NCBI GenBank assembly: GCA_037903475.1
Contig: JBAJFG010000549.1
Coordinates: 2,232,001 to 2,296,000 of the forward strand
Source of the DNA: Ancylostoma caninum
Taxonomy: Eukaryota; Nematoda; Chromadorea; Rhabditida; Ancylostomatidae
Direction: 5' to 3'
Length of the DNA: 64,000 nt
In this document: positions 10,121 through 21,599 of the stretch, piece by piece
Position numbering within the stretch: the stretch's first letter is position 1
Layout: the number at the start of each line of letters is the position of its first letter
Position numbers and translations under genes: made by a program
The notes under the pieces: model-generated
The model's input: the letters and a program-made list of their open reading frames with translations, nothing else
The model's database searches: none
Told to the model about the DNA's origin: nothing

Positions 10121-13100
10121 ATGCTGCCTGTTGTGGCAGCGTTGGCTTTGGCCTCAGGCGGTAAGACACCATTTTGGACCTAGCGGTTTTAGTCCATATT
10201 TTCCATGCAATCGTTTTCAGTTTACAGTTCATCCAATCCATGCACTCTGCAACTGGCGTCCGGACCCTGTCGTGCATCCATTCAACGGTTGGTTCCTTTG
10301 CTGTAGCATTTTCTATCATTCACCCTCATCGACCTGAATACCATGGACTGACGCACAACATCAACTATTTTGATATTCAACAAATATGTATGTATAGCAA
10401 AACCACCACCAGAAAAGAGACTCGGTTGGATCCGACTTGAAGGAAATTCTGGGCATTTTTCACAAGCCAGCAAATGAGTCCTGAGGACCTCCAACTGAAT
10501 GACTATGATTTAAGACTAGACATTTGTATTTTGTGAGGAACCGTCGCAGCTGTGTGCGCGCTCTGTAAATCATTAAAGTTTAAAACCAGTTTTCCTTCAT
10601 TTGAGATTTGATCGATTTTTATGACAAAAAAGCTGGACGGGAGATGTTAAGAAGACGGAAATTTCTATGTAGTCAAGGCTTGCGAAGTTTTTCACGAAAG
10701 GTTTTTTTTTCACAGTACCTTATACAGGAAGACTGGTCTAAGTCCAAGTTTGTTCAGAAGCATTGATTTTTCTCACAATTCCTTATTAATATCTTTATAT
10801 ATCGTAATCCTTATTAATATTTTTTTGCACTAGAAACTAGAAATCACTCAGCTGCCGAAATGGAGCAGTCTTCGATCACCGCCGTTTCTTTTCCTTCGAA
10901 CTTCATTACATTAAAAAATAATAGAAATAACTTTGGTCCTAACGCACAACGACATTTGCCAGTCATAGAGTAGTTTGCTTATATTGCTCTCTTTTCTGCT
11001 ACACTCTGAAATTCTGCTGCACTCTGGGAAGTATGTCGCATATTTCTGGCAAAGCTCTCTTATTCTATGGTCGATTAGTTCTAGAAAATTCCCGTGAATG
11101 GGCCCGAGGTCGGCTTATATGTGCACTGCTATCTCTCAAGAAATATTAAGCGATTATATTATATTATTGGACGTGAGTTAACCTAGCAGGGGTGTCCTCT
11201 AAGGTTGTAGTTCTAAGCCTTCAGCAGTTCTTACTATTTGTGCGGAGATTGCCAATAATTGCACAGGTACGTGTACCTCACCTACGCTTAACCCGGAAAA
11301 GGAAGTTTTCAGTAAGTCTTCGGAACGCATCATATGTATGTACTGATCTGATGAAATGCAGCATTTCAGCTACGGTTACGACACTGCGAAGGGTAAATGT
11401 GTTGAATTCACATACGGAGGATGCGAAGGGAACAAGAACAATTTCTTGACAATGGAAAATTGCGAGAAGGAGTGCATGGGCAAAGGTCCGAAGCTTGGAA
11501 TGTCGGAGAAGGTTCCAGTTCCCGACAGGGTTAAACGTTCGCTATTTCCCTTGCAAACCACCACCCGAGCAAATCCATTTCAAGCTGCAATTGACGCAGC
11601 GGCTTCTATCAAGGAGAAATTCGGCAACACAGTGAATAAAGTGATGAATAAATTCGGCAAGAAGAAGAAGATTAAAAAAATCCCACTACCGCCGTTAGCA
11701 GATTTTGAAAATTTCGCTTGGACGCATTATAGGGACATACTGAAGAAGGCGATACTAGATCCCTGCATGCATCCAATCGAGTACGGATCTGGCAAAAAGG
11801 TCAATCAACGGTGTGTTTTCTTTAATGGAATGTTCTCTATAGTAGTTTATAGGGAAGATGGGTGTCAGTTACTGTGCAACATTCGCTCGATTATTTTCCC
11901 TTTAGAAACCACCGCTTAGTACTGTTCGTTCTGTCCTGTTTGTAGTGAAATCAAGCTACTTCTGAGTTCAGACAGATTTTTGAGGGAGCGCTTCGATTAA
12001 AGTAGTTGCCCTTGGAATAAAATTTCAAAAAATGCGGACCTTCGTGGTGATTTTTGTCTCCAAACCACACAACTTTTTTGATGGGAGCCACACTGGCTAG
12101 GGAAATTGAAAGGGGCAGGACGCGTTGTTTCAAAGTGGGGTAATAAGAAATTGGGGGGGGGGGAACTATGGCCACTCACCACTCACGTGATAGCCAACAT
12201 TCACCCTGTCTGTTCTCGAAATTTCGTCAAAAAGCCATCCAGGGACCACACGCGTGATTCGGGGCAAGTGCTGGATGTGCTACAGAATCCATGTTTGATT
12301 GTTGATATATAATTTGGGCTAATTGTGACTCTCTGGCCTAGGATTTCTCATCTGAGTTTATTCCACTTGAAACCGTCATCATGCAAAAATACGCAAAAAT
12401 TCGAATCAATGCAATTAGCGACACCGATAATACACACTCAAATTTTGTGCTGAAAATTTTCTGGTTATGCAACAACTGTCAAAGCAAGCTTGTAATAAAA
12501 AATAGCTTGGATCGAAAGCTAGAAAATAGGATTCGGCTCAGTGGAAACGTGTGAAACATGTAAGCCAGCAAAGGTTGCACGATAACTTATGCTCCTCCTT
12601 ACCTAGTACTTATCCGTTTGACACACCGACAAAGGTGTGCCGCACATCACAATCATCTCCAGAAAAGAAGGAAAATATCGACAAGCCGTAAATTAGGGTA
12701 ACTCTTGGGCAGACGTAGCAGTAAGAGTAAGGAAAAAGATGAGGGAGTAAGACTTGCTGAGATTTTCTTTGTGCAAAAGGCTTGTGATACGGACATTGAG
12801 TACCTGCAACTGAGAACCAAAATTGCCTCGAATTACCAGAATTTCACAGAATATTTTGCTTACAAAAAGATGAATGGTATCGAAGAAACTAAGGGTGGGG
12901 ATTTCATTATAGTCCTTATATGGGTTTGGAAAATCATCACCAGTTCTACACATAAAATAGGCCTTCCACATACATATGGCACCCATACCTAACGGCTTAA
13001 TCACTGAAATAGGTTGTGAATCTCCCAGTATTTCAGATGTTCTTACTCAGGTTACTACGTCAGCTTCTATAAAATATTTGTTTTGCAGATTCTATTTCGA

Positions 13101-13281
13101 TAAGAAACAGAAGAAGTGCATACACTTCCAGTATCGTCGCAAATCAAAACGCCATCCCTACCCTCTCCACACGAACAACTTCGAATTCATTAGCGACTGC
13201 ATAAGGACGTGCGTAGAAGGAAAACATCGAGAACCTGATTTGAAAGCCATTCTTGCAGCGAATGGAATCTACTATCAGTAA
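10121..13281 (+). CDS. K3: Kunitz inhibitor with basic linker and disulfide-depleted second Kunitz domain
   Basis: Exons 10121-10160, 10221-10287, 11370-11810 and 13089-13281 (741 nt, 246 aa). The signal peptide is MLPVVAALALASG. An in-frame ATG at 10115 is possible, but 10121 gives the family's 40-nt first exon. Domain 1 (C21-C71) is canonical with P1 Arg31. A long linker includes GKKKKIKK. Domain 2 starts at C168, but the second cysteine is Gly177 and the fourth is Lys201. The other four cysteines (168, 193, 220, 224) remain, and six extra residues sit before C220. So the two cysteines that pair with each other (14-38 in BPTI) are lost together, while P1 is Lys178. Exon 3 contains an in-frame 99-nt stretch (11486-11584) bounded by splice-like sites. 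Alternatively, without splicing at 11811, the reading continues to a stop at 11919. Confidence 0.75.
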
Positions 13282-13327
13282 TATGCACTCAACCTGTGCT
13301 AGTATATTTTGAAAATATGTGAATGGT

Positions 13328-13333
13328 AATAAA
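13328..13333 (+). terminator. Poly(A) signal of K3
   Basis: AATAAA lies 47 nt after the K3 stop codon at 13281, supporting the last exon as the true 3' end. Confidence 0.55.
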
Positions 13334-13658
13334 TATGCTTAAAGTGCATTACTATAGACAGCAAAGAGACTAGCGGTCCACTGGATCGTTCTTCTACAGG
13401 AGATTTGTGGTATTTTCAAGGTTAGGATTGACAGCTGTGTAGTGCTGTGTGGATACCAGAAGGAATAACTTATGTTGCCCAGCAAACAAGAACTGAGCTG
13501 GTCGCTATGATTCGAAAACTATGAAGGCCGTCCTACATGAACACTAGGTCAGACATGAGACTGTGCATCGGCTCAGAAGATGTGCAACTAATAATAATGG
13601 GATACCCGGAGTCTGAGATCTGTCCATTATTAAGATTCTGTTTTGAATAAAATTGCAT

Positions 13659-13860
13659 CACACTATATATGACGCTGCCAACTAATTTGTCCTCGCAAAA
13701 ATGCAAAGTAGAGAATGAATGACAGAATCCGAACGCTTCCAGTTATGCCACCATTTCATTTTCACTGTGCCATGCCCCGAACGGTCCGGATTATGGCCAC
13801 TCATTCCCAACTTGCATTTTTGCGAGGACGAATTAGTTGGCAGCGTCATATATGTCGTGT
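13659..13860. mobile_element. Palindromic MITE
   Basis: The arms of about 48 bp (13659-13706 and 13812-13860) are inverted complements with few mismatches. They contain GACGCTGCCAACTAAT and its complement. The central 100 bp has no coding capacity. Confidence 0.65.
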
Positions 13861-14182
13861 GGTGCTGCTGATGCTTAGTTACTCGGAGTTTCTTTCTGCT
13901 CATTTTTTTGTATATTGAAACTTCTGCCTTGTTCACATTCTTCCCTCGAAATATCCCTCAATTCTAACTCAGAGATTCCGGGACGGCGAACGCAGGGCGA
14001 CCACGTTTCAACAGCAATTACACCACAAGGTGAAAGCTAATTTTGTCGCCCCACGAGCTGCGTTCGCCCCTAGAAGGCTGCGTTTCGGGGGGGGGGGGGG
14101 GGGCGATAAACTGGTTTGCATGTCTCAAACCTAAGATAGCAGCTCAATCTGGGCACGGGGCTGTGTTCGTCCTGCAGACTTG

Positions 14183-14345
14183 GGTAAGTGGATGTTTATC
14201 CAAGCTCATCCAAAAATAATAATTATTGCACTGGGCCACGGTTTTACCCGGGCCTCAGCCTGCCTGACGAGTCTCGCTGGGCTTCCCTTGTCTCCGCCGG
14301 AGCGGAGACACGACTAAACTTTGATGCTCAATCAGCGGCTTATAT
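14183..14345. repeat. Dispersed repeat, copy A
   Basis: It shares blocks such as GGGCCTCAG, CGGAGAC, ACTAA and the final CGGCTTA, in the same order, with 27536-27677 in intron 3 of K6. The two are diverged copies of an unidentified repeat. Confidence 0.45.
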
Positions 14346-15544
14346 CATCCAGGGAGCGTGTCGCCACGTGGCAAGGAACAGGCAGAACGCAGATTGAACT
14401 GCACCACAGTTCATCGGGCAAAAAACGCGGCCGAAACACGGGGTTTGCTGCTCTTAGCAGACGAAATGCAGCAGTTCTTCCTCTTGCAGCAATGTCTGCC
14501 TTCCATTTCTTGGGGGTATGGCTTGCCAGGTTGTGCTGCGTTTGCCTTATCCAGTTATCTGAGAACCCTACAACAAGTGGGTAAGTGACTATATTCACGT
14601 TAGGTCCGCTGTGCCTTGTCAGATCGAAAAACTATGGAAATAGCAGCGGTCACAGCCACGATCTCAGCGACGCTTTCAGCTTAGAACGTTTCAGTAGTCA
14701 GAGAATCATCGAAAAGTTTGGAGTGCGTGCACTCAAATACACATTTACCATGAAATACATTTTTGACAACTACCGGATTCAAAGCACGTGCTTTAATTAA
14801 CACATAACGGGAAATATGATCCACCGGTGAGTCGTATGTGTTCTAGCTCGTTTTCCTCAATGGAATTTTCTCACAATATTCTCATAGGGGTTATTTCACA
14901 CACTGGCATTCTTTCCATACTGCATCGCGGTATTGTGAGGTTGCCGCCAGCGATCTGCAGACAGAGTGGATGTATTGGCGGAAACCCCATTTTTCTCACC
15001 TTCCGCTCCTCCCGCTCATCATCTGCGTTCGTCACTGCTATAGTGGAAGGTGTGGAAGGTTGTGGGAGCGTGATAACACAGAAGACGTGGACATGCACCA
15101 GAGCCTGAATAGATTGGTGATTCCACCCTGAGGACTAGAATAATTCCTATCAACCTTCTTTGATTTTAGGGATTTAGTAGGTACCAGAGCACTACAACAG
15201 AGCAGAGCCTTCATCCTAGTGAGGGTTAGTGCATGATAGAGCCTGGCTAAAATTGCCTAAATAGGGGTAATAACCGCGTTTAGTCCTGAGAGATTGCAGA
15301 AAGTTTATCCCATGCTGGGCGAATATTTCAAATAGTATTAGTTAAAACACCGAGGGTTCGACAACTTTTGCTCGATCATTCAATGGTTTGCCTCTGTATT
15401 GCAACTTTCTGCAATGTAGCAGAATTCATTCAAGCTGAATCAATGCCGAAAATGTGTCGTCAAGCATTTTCGGCATGATTATAGCTGGTAAGAAATCTCT
15501 GATGCATGCAGCAAACGATACATATCAATAAGGGGGACAATAAA

Positions 15545-15550
15545 TATAAG
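15545..15550 (+). promoter_or_regulatory. TATA-like box of Kunitz gene K4
   Basis: TATAAG lies 38 nt before the ATG at 15583. Confidence 0.5.
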
Positions 15551-15582
15551 ATGTTGTGGGAAGAGGATGAGGCGCTGGAGAC

Positions 15583-16613
15583 ATGAAGCCTGTTGTAGCT
15601 GCTTTCCTCTTGGCGACTACAGGTACAGCACTTATAAACTCTGTTTTCCTCTCTGCCTACGAGGCAGTTTTCCTATTTCAGCAGTGGCCTTCTATGACAA
15701 ACGCTGCGAGCAGGAGATCGACCACGGACCATGTAAGGCGTTTGAACCGAGGTAGGCATCAACTAATTCGAGCATTTACCTGGATAATAAAATGAAAATA
15801 GCTCAGATATTTCTATAACAAGAAGACTGGCGAGTGCGAACTGTCTTACTATGGAGGTTGTCTTGGAAATGATAACAGCTTCAAATCGAAGGCACAATGC
15901 GAGCGGACATGCATGCGCAGACGTGGCCTTGGTGATATTGTGCGAGGAAGAGTTGGAAGAGTCCCTCTCCGACGAAGCGACGTTCTCCGTAATCCCTTAC
16001 TCGTAAACATGAGAAATAATTGCTCGAAACAACAAAAAGTAAATAGGTGAAGTAGGAACAAAACTTCCACGTCTAAGATTCGTTAGAAAGTTCCACTTTC
16101 AAAAAGAATGGCATTGGGCTATAGCCAAAGAAAGATCTCTGATAACTGTGCAGCACGAATGACACCCAAACGGCGTAATAGTTCGAGCAGAAACCCTAGC
16201 AGCAACGGTTCTCAGTTGCTGCCGTCCTTCAGCAATTGCTGCTAAAGGACTGACAGCTTGAGCAGCAATCGAGGGAAGGATGCCAGAAACTGGCAGCCGT
16301 TGCGGCCAGGGTTTCTACTCAAACTTTTACGCCGTTTGGGCTGCGTTCGTGCTGCACAGTCATTAGAGATATAATGGCAGAATTCACACAGAAAAAAAAC
16401 GCATATTCAGCAATGGGTACTTAAAACACTTCAGTCATCTTGGAGGCTGGCTAGGCATAGTGTGGGCGAAGAAAATCACAGTATAAATAAATTACGATGG
16501 TGGGGTTCCTATACAAATACTGTGGTACCGTAATATAAAGAGAGCTGAAATACTTTTCGATCGTTCGTAAATTCTGCTAACCGCTAGTCCTACCATAAAA
16601 CCTTGCATTATAA

Positions 16614-16644
<31 letters not shown>

Positions 16645-17227
16645 ATAGATAAATAAATAAATAATTTACTGTTTCCGGTTTAACAAGAACTATTTACTCT
16701 GCTTCGAATTTTAGCGCCAACGTCACCCATCTGCTATCAGCCTATAAAAGAAGGACCATGCCTTGGATACTTGCAACGGTACGCTCTTAACTCATTGACG
16801 ACCGCACTCCTCATCAGTGAGCCGCACGTTTTTTTCGCAGGGTTCAGTTTGAGAGATGCCTAAACTTCAATGATCTCAGCGTTGTAGCATCTAAATACTT
16901 CTGAGTTAATGCGATGATAAAAAAGTATATCGGAATTCTTATAAACATTTCCGAGCGGAAAAAGGATCGAGAACTTGCGAAATGTGGAAACACTCAGAAG
17001 TGGTGCGGTCGCCAACGGGATAATGTTATCCCTTTGCATGTGAGACTGTTGGTCGTATTTTTCAAAAGAATCTTTCAAGTTCTCACTACAGATATGCCTA
17101 TGATGTAAAGAGAGGCAAATGTGTGGAGTTCACATATGGAGGATGCGGTGGGAACCAGAACAACTTCGAAAGGATGAGAGAGTGCGAATTCGCATGCATG
17201 ATCGAAATGCCTACGACTCTGAATTAA
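15583..17227 (+). CDS. K4: secreted two-domain Kunitz serine protease inhibitor
   Basis: Exons 15583-15622, 15682-15751, 15807-15988, 16715-16778 and 17092-17227 (492 nt, 163 aa), phases 1, 2, 1, 2. The signal peptide is MKPVVAAFLLATT. Domain 1 (C22-C72) has P1 Lys32 (trypsin-like, inferred). The Arg-rich linker leads to domain 2 (C104-C154) with P1 Leu114 (elastase- or chymotrypsin-like, inferred). The donor at 15989 (GTAATC) was chosen because it is in the required phase 1. If it is not used, exon 3 reads to a TGA at 16048-16050 and gives a single-domain protein of 117 aa. Intron 3 carries a palindromic MITE (16137-16368) and an AATA microsatellite. Confidence 0.82.
16137..16368. mobile_element. 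Palindromic MITE in K4 intron 3, copy 1
   Basis: The ends are CTCTGATAAC and its near-inverse. The inner arms share GCAGCACGAA, CAAACGGCGTAAT and GAGCAGAAACC with their inverted partners. A second copy lies at 36834-37086 in intron 4 of K7. Confidence 0.7.
16610..16665. repeat. AATA microsatellite
   Basis: About 14 units of AATA with one interruption (AGATAA), in intron 3 of K4. Confidence 0.9.
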
Positions 17228-17249
17228 GTGCTGATTTCGGTTTCATGTT

Positions 17250-17255
17250 AATAAA
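17250..17255 (+). terminator. Poly(A) signal of K4
   Basis: AATAAA lies 23 nt after the K4 stop codon. Confidence 0.6.
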
Positions 17256-20200
17256 CTGAGCTTCATTTTCCTAATATGGACTACATCAGAGCATTTCATG
17301 GAGTCATGCACAACTAATTTTTAAAATGAAAGCAAAATTATCGGCGATTCCGGTAAATTTTCTTGGAGCTCTGATCTCGTCTATGAAGTGTTGAAGCAAC
17401 CTCTCCAGGTGAATTCCTCCTGGTAGACGAGTATAATAAATTAATCAATTTAGTACAAAGATAAACAGGATAAGGTAAAAACAGAAATAAAACACCCGCA
17501 AAGACGCGGAACACTATGATCAACCAAGCAACATACAGAATAATATTGCGTTGAAACGGGTAACGAGACAGAATTAGGGTAAAGTCTGTTAGCTCAGACG
17601 ATGGAAAGACTGCGTCTGCAATTACGTCCACAACACGTTTAATTTTTCACTTTAGTCTGTAAGTTTCGATATGTATGTGGTGTGATTCGTTCCATTTAAA
17701 TGTTTCCCTACTGCAGCTAAATGCAATCTCTTCCCGGAAGCATCCTGCGGCATCCTTCTATCGATGGAGTCAGTGATCATACGCCCCAGAAACGAAGCCC
17801 TCCTTGAAGGATTCAGACTTTACGAAGCCCCCTTTGAAAATTGCATGACACTTTCTTCCTAAAAGCACTGCATGGAGAAATATATATGAAAATGGGAATA
17901 CAAATGGCAAGAAAAATCTCAATTCGAAACACTTATGAACACGTTGGTCCTTATCAAAACAATTTTAATCCGTGCGCCTCATTGTCATAAGAGTACTTTG
18001 CCACTTCCAGTAATATTTAGGTACTTAAGGCAATATGAACATTAAAAGTGGTTCAGTAAACAAATTTTTCCCAGTTTGACGCTCAAAAATGGGAGCCAAT
18101 TTTTGACCATTTTTTACAAATCCCGCTGCTTAAGCCAGAGGAGCAGGGGTGAGGACCCACCCGCCACTCACTGTACTGGACAAATCTTGCTCTATTTGAC
18201 CACAACTCCTTCCAGGAATTAGCTCACTTCTTACTGGAGAGAATGTTCAATTTTCAACATGATGTTGAAAACGCTATTCGCCACTTGATTGCTACTAACT
18301 TTCCACGTTTCCAAGCTGTTGGCGCAATCGAGCTGCAGTTAAAGGCAGGGGTCCACCTCACATTCGTGTTTGAGGTAATGGGAGATTCTGCATCTGCTCG
18401 GCACTCTCAATCCAGCGGTATAAGTAATTTGTCTCAAAATGGTGTTTAAACCCGTTTTCCGGAACGCGGTCCGTAACAGTTTGCCAACCCGAGTTGACGT
18501 GTGAAGCCGTTGATCTTATCGATTGAACACGCCAAGACTCGTTGGCCACCGCGGCAGCCGTGGCAGTCAACCAGCACAGCAATCGGATTTTTGGAGCGAT
18601 CCGCCTCCGAGCTCCAAACATGTAGCCATTTCGACCGCTTCAAAAATGGGGCTTTTGTCACTTTTGAGTCTGTTGATGTACATTACTGGGATCAACATGA
18701 CCAGAAGGCCTAGGATATGTCTTTAACTCCAACAACGGAATGAGGTGGACCCCTACCTTTAAGATGGCAAGGCTGTGGGAACTAACACCGAAGTTTTATT
18801 TGTTATTTTTGGTGCACTTTGAGTGTAGATAATAAATAAATAAGTAAGTTCATCTATACCTCTATTCATGAAAGTTCCTAGCAGGGTTGTTTCCTGCACC
18901 TTTTTCCAAAGTGGACAAGTTCTTCAAATAAAAATGGGCATATTCCATTAAAAAGGCTCAGCACTACGAACGATAACAAGTGGTAGCAGAGATAGCAAGA
19001 GAATTCACGTTTTGTTCAGAAACTCATCCTATCTGGCTAATAAAAAGCTGTGAATCTCACCGGGAAAGATAATAAGTGTTGCGTTATCGCACTATTGTAA
19101 TTGGAGACGTGCCTTTGCAGAGAGACTGGGATTGCAGAGGCAGTTCTCTCTTATGCTGGCTTTGAATGAAGTATGTGTAAACAAAGGTCAGGCTTTCCTC
19201 AACACCGTCCTGTAGTAATCCTTCTATACCTATGCCAAGACCCTGTAACTTATGCAATGAGACAAAACAGATGCGGCCAAACACATCTAATACCGTGAAA
19301 TTTTACGCAGAACTGAAACAACTCTTCTGCCCTCCCATGTTCAAACCTTTACAACAGCGGCCTTTCTGCGAGATTTTCTCCGTCAGTGATTGCACACCAG
19401 CCAAATCTGTGAATCCCTATCATAGTTATTTCCTGATGTGCGTGTTAAATAAGATCGTTCGAGTCTTCCTTGGGAACTACTGATAAAAGGGTCTTTGATC
19501 AAGGGCACCAACGAAGCTGTACTTCAGGTCTTGTTGAAGCACAGAAACCAGCTAGAGTAAGAACTTATGAGCTCTAGAGTGATGTGTTCTCGTCTTCTTA
19601 ACTTTTTATGCACCAATCTCTGCATTTGCCTAGGTTATACTGAGTCGTTGTCTACTCCACCGTCCTACCAATAAAATTAAACGCATTGCGCGACGTCTTC
19701 CTATTACTGGAAGCAGGCCTATCGGGCATCAATATAGCCGTCGGATAGTGTGTTTCCTTCTATTCGACTCTGAGTCGTAACCACTAAGCTGGAAAGCCAT
19801 TTCCTTGAAAAGATGAGTTCTGACGGTTAGTACTCATTTATTTATTTATCTAATTATTCACATGCACACGAGTGCGCTATATAATGGTTAGTCACGAGCA
19901 CAAGATGTAAATGAGACGCTCTCCAAATACAGAGATGATAAAAGTCCATAGATATTTTAAGGTGATTCTCTGGTGCATGAAATATGAGTGGTAGTACTTT
20001 TATAAAGAAATTTTCCGCTCAACAAAATCAATGAAGCACCAGCACGAGCGTCCAAAACTGCTCCCACGAACAGAGAGAACATCGAGACCTGTATATTCTT
20101 TGAATCTGAGCAATTCAATTTTTGTAATACTTCTGTTCAAGTGGAACGTAGGCCCCTTCCCTGTTGGCTCTTTGCTGTATCTGCTTCCATCTTGCTTCAA

Positions 20201-20665
20201 GTTTTTCTAGCAGAAGATAAGGTATTGAATTCATAAAACAGTAGGTCACAGAAACAGGGAGCCAAATTTCGGATATGTCTTTAACTGGAGAACCCCTCTT
20301 ACATAGAAATTGATAAGAGCTAAGGACAATCTGAGACAGGAGAGAAAGCCATTTCACTACGGATGTGTTGGTATGCCTGAGTTTATACTTACCTTAGTTA
20401 GCCGTAAGGTAGGCGGAAACTCAAGCATAACAACCCGGATTGGGTATTAAACAAGTCAAAAAATAGTTATTTTCCTCTCCTAGTCTGATAACGTAATTTC
20501 GTCGTTTCTTTGACAATTCAACATGAAGTGCAGCACTTGTTCACCAAAGCCGTGGGCATAATTCCTGAATCGATGCCGGCTAGGCTTAACGAGCGATTTC
20601 GGTTTGCATACACGATGAGAAAGCTCTCACAAGGAAGGAATAATGGCGAAACGTGGATTTTAATA
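17256..20665. other. Spacer between K4 and K5
   Basis: Apart from a TTAA-flanked inverted-repeat element (18343-18758), I find only short, unrecognised ORFs on both strands and no inhibitor exon. Confidence 0.45.
18343..18758. mobile_element. TTAA-flanked inverted-repeat element
   Basis: The ends AGGCAGGGGTCCACCTCA and its inverse are flanked on both sides by TTAA (18339-18342 and 18759-18762). TTAA targets are typical of piggyBac-type elements, but the TIR is not a recognised piggyBac end and there is no transposase. Confidence 0.5.
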
Positions 20666-20671
20666 CGTATA

Positions 20672-20679
20672 TATATAAG
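20672..20679 (+). promoter_or_regulatory. TATA-like box of Kunitz gene K5
   Basis: TATATAAG, at the end of a longer TA run, lies 42 nt before the ATG at 20714. Confidence 0.6.
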
Positions 20680-20713
20680 AAGATCCTGCATACAAAGCAT
20701 TTGCTAGAAGGCA

Positions 20714-21514
20714 ATGAAGTCAATTCTCGCCGCCCTTCTTTTTACGGCGACAGGTAAGCGTCTAAAATTCGAGACTTAACCGATTCCATCAACACAATAA
20801 CTGTCCAGCAGTCGCAATATATGATCCAATATGTCACCAACCTATTGACGAAGGTCCATGCAGGGCCCGCAAAGTGAGGTAGCCAGTTTTCGTCGAAATT
20901 AGACTATTCGTGAAAGCCAACCTCAATTATAGTGCTGCGTTAATGTTTCTATTCCTCCAGGTATGCGTACGATCCTGCCGAGGGCAAGTGCGTGCGATTT
21001 GTGTACGGCGGCTGCCAGGGCAATGAGAACAACTTCAAGACCCGACGGTAGTGTGTCCGAGCATGCATGCTAAAAAGAAGTGTTTCGGTCCCTGTTATCA
21101 TGCCACTCCGGGAAGACCAAGTTGAAACAGACCCTTTATTTGAAATCTCAGGAATCGAACTCAATCCAAGAAAAAATAGACCGCTATTTGTCCTACCCAA
21201 AAAAGGTAAGAACAATAACTACAAATAGAGCAAGAAGGCTACAAGGTGACTTTTGGTACTTTTATCTTCTAAATGTGTCAAATTCAGTTCCGAAAAGATG
21301 TCGTCAGCGGATAGACTCCGGAGTATGTCATGGATATATCCCGAAGTTAGTGATAACAGTCCACAATTTCGGTTTTACTGTCACTCTGTACGTTTCCAGA
21401 TTTGCGTTCGATGAAGATAGTGGCGAGTGTATCCGCTTCATCTACGGTGGATGTGGAGGGAATCGCAACAGGTTCGACACCAAGGCAAAGTGCCAACTAG
21501 CTTGCCTGCCTTGA
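20714..21514 (+). pseudogene. K5: two-domain Kunitz inhibitor gene with one in-frame stop in domain 1
   Basis: Exons 20714-20753, 20809-20878, 20961-21205, 21288-21345 and 21400-21514 (528 nt, 175 codons plus stop), phases 1, 2, 1, 2. The signal peptide is MKSILAALLFTAT. Domain 1 cysteines are at 22, 31, 47, 55, 68 and 72 with P1 Arg32. Domain 2 cysteines are at 123, 132, 148, 156, 169 and 173 with an unusual P1 His133. Codon 67 (21049-21051), directly before C68, is TAG. Everything else is intact: splice sites, phases, signal peptide, promoter box and AATAAA at 21594-21599. It may be a very young pseudogene, a segregating null allele, a sequencing error or a readthrough site. Confidence 0.8.
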
Positions 21515-21593
21515 ATGCACATCCAAAATCCATCATGATGCTCACTGAATAATATGTCGACGAGTTCATTTATGAGTTCTGCCTTGCTGCGCA

Positions 21594-21599
21594 AATAAA
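21594..21599 (+). terminator. Poly(A) signal of K5
   Basis: AATAAA lies 80 nt after the K5 terminal stop. Confidence 0.5.

Larger units (their letters stand above)
13334..15540. other. Spacer between K3 and K4
   Basis: It holds a palindromic MITE (13659-13860), a 17-nt G run at 14087-14103, and a diverged dispersed repeat at about 14183-14345 that resembles 27536-27677. Several ORFs of 70-95 codons between 14321 and 15108 overlap on both strands and show no recognised domain; no inhibitor exon was found. Confidence 0.45.

Noticed and set aside
12705..12992. 95-codon + ORF between K3 exons
   Set aside because: It lies inside the last K3 intron, with no domain, signal peptide or promoter box.
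14321..14598. Possible extra Kunitz gene between K3 and K4
   Set aside because: Overlapping ORFs have some cysteines and a GTAAGT donor nearby, but no C-x8-C loop exon, no YGGC core and no 40-nt signal exon.
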